Below, piece by piece: positions 49,434 to 49,532 of a stretch of 49,532 bases of DNA; the first letter of the stretch is position 1, and each line of letters begins with the position of its first letter. The stretch is from CADEEV01 sp032127875 (GTDB taxonomy: Bacteria; Acidobacteriota; Vicinamibacteria; Fen-336). The position numbers were made by a program, and so were the translations under genes. The notes beneath the pieces are model-generated. The model did not search any database and had not been told where the DNA came from. It worked only from the letters and a program-made list of their open reading frames with translations. Location: positions 1-49,532 of the forward strand of contig JAQBHI010000101.1 in the NCBI GenBank assembly GCA_032127875.1. Reading direction: 5' to 3'.

Positions 49434-49532
49434 GAGTGAATGGCCATGGCCTTTGGCCACCCGCGGAGAATGAAAGTTTCGTAGACTTGGCGCGGCCGGG
49501 TGAAGGTCGAGCTGATATTGGTGCCGTCAAGC
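49434..49532 (-). repeat. 99-bp repeat, right copy
   Basis: Reverse complement identical to 62-160 over all 99 bases, running to the last base of the window. It lies downstream of the beta-barrel gene in the same orientation relative to that gene as the left copy has relative to gatA. Confidence 0.95.

Noticed and set aside
1..49532. A circular replicon joined through the terminal repeats
   Set aside because: The two copies are inverted, not direct, so they cannot be a simple end overlap of a circle.
1..49532. CRISPR array or known defence operon
   Set aside because: No regularly spaced repeats and no Cas, restriction-modification or other named defence protein was seen apart from the toxin-antitoxin pair.

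Overview
The window is 49.5 kb of high-GC bacterial DNA with tightly packed, often overlapping genes. The best guess for the host is an Acidobacteriota-like lineage. The reason is the broken Ser/Thr protein kinase genes of the 'LGPYE..LAPLGAGGMGEVYRA' type with C-terminal PD40 propellers, together with a PATAN (DUF4388) protein and DUF1844. A deltaproteobacterial or myxococcal relative cannot be excluded by eye.

Layout. 0-2 kb: gatC-gatA (tRNA amidotransferase) on the minus strand, running into a structured repeat at the left edge. 2-14.5 kb: a cell-surface polysaccharide or lipid-linked glycan region with Yip1 and DUF2752 membrane proteins, a GT2, two GT4 glycosyltransferases, an SDR epimerase, a GT-C-like membrane protein, a Wzx-like flippase, a Lon-domain protein, a polysaccharide deacetylase, an LPG-synthase/UPF0104 membrane protein and a hexapeptide acyltransferase. 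14.5-27.4 kb: two-subunit B12-dependent acyl-CoA mutase, a response regulator with a proline-rich linker, then an overlapping run valS-nadC-birA-coaX-unknown-RNA methyltransferase-comEC. 27.4-36.4 kb: DUF1844, a TPR/zinc-ribbon membrane protein, a PATAN-pseudopilin-like fusion, ribF, a STAS/anti-sigma kinase/PP2C partner-switch set, cysS and yraN.

36.4-47.0 kb is an accessory and decaying region. It holds a Ser/Thr kinase pseudogene split by a GGDEF-EAL gene that is flanked by a 20-bp direct repeat, a toxin-antitoxin pair with its promoter and operator, another kinase fragment, a methylmalonate-semialdehyde dehydrogenase, a DnaA/Hda-like pseudogene with several frameshifts, a DUF4342-GTPase pair, an OmpA protein, and a truncated tyrosine integrase abutting tRNA-Cys. 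This looks like an old integrative element lying between cysS-yraN and tRNA-Cys. Then come tRNA-Gly, a secreted M20 amidohydrolase and an outer-membrane beta-barrel protein, and the right edge ends in the same repeat as the left edge, inverted.

Three cross-cutting signals stand out. (1) A 99-bp identical repeat with an adjacent G7/C7 hairpin module lies at the 3' end of both edge genes; the two copies show a compensatory base-pair change in a small stem, and one copy supplies the C-terminus of GatA. (2) At least four genes (flippase, valS, coaX, yraN) have only CTG as a usable start. (3) Five genes have a sigma70-type -10 box 8-12 nt before the start codon and no Shine-Dalgarno sequence, which implies leaderless mRNAs.
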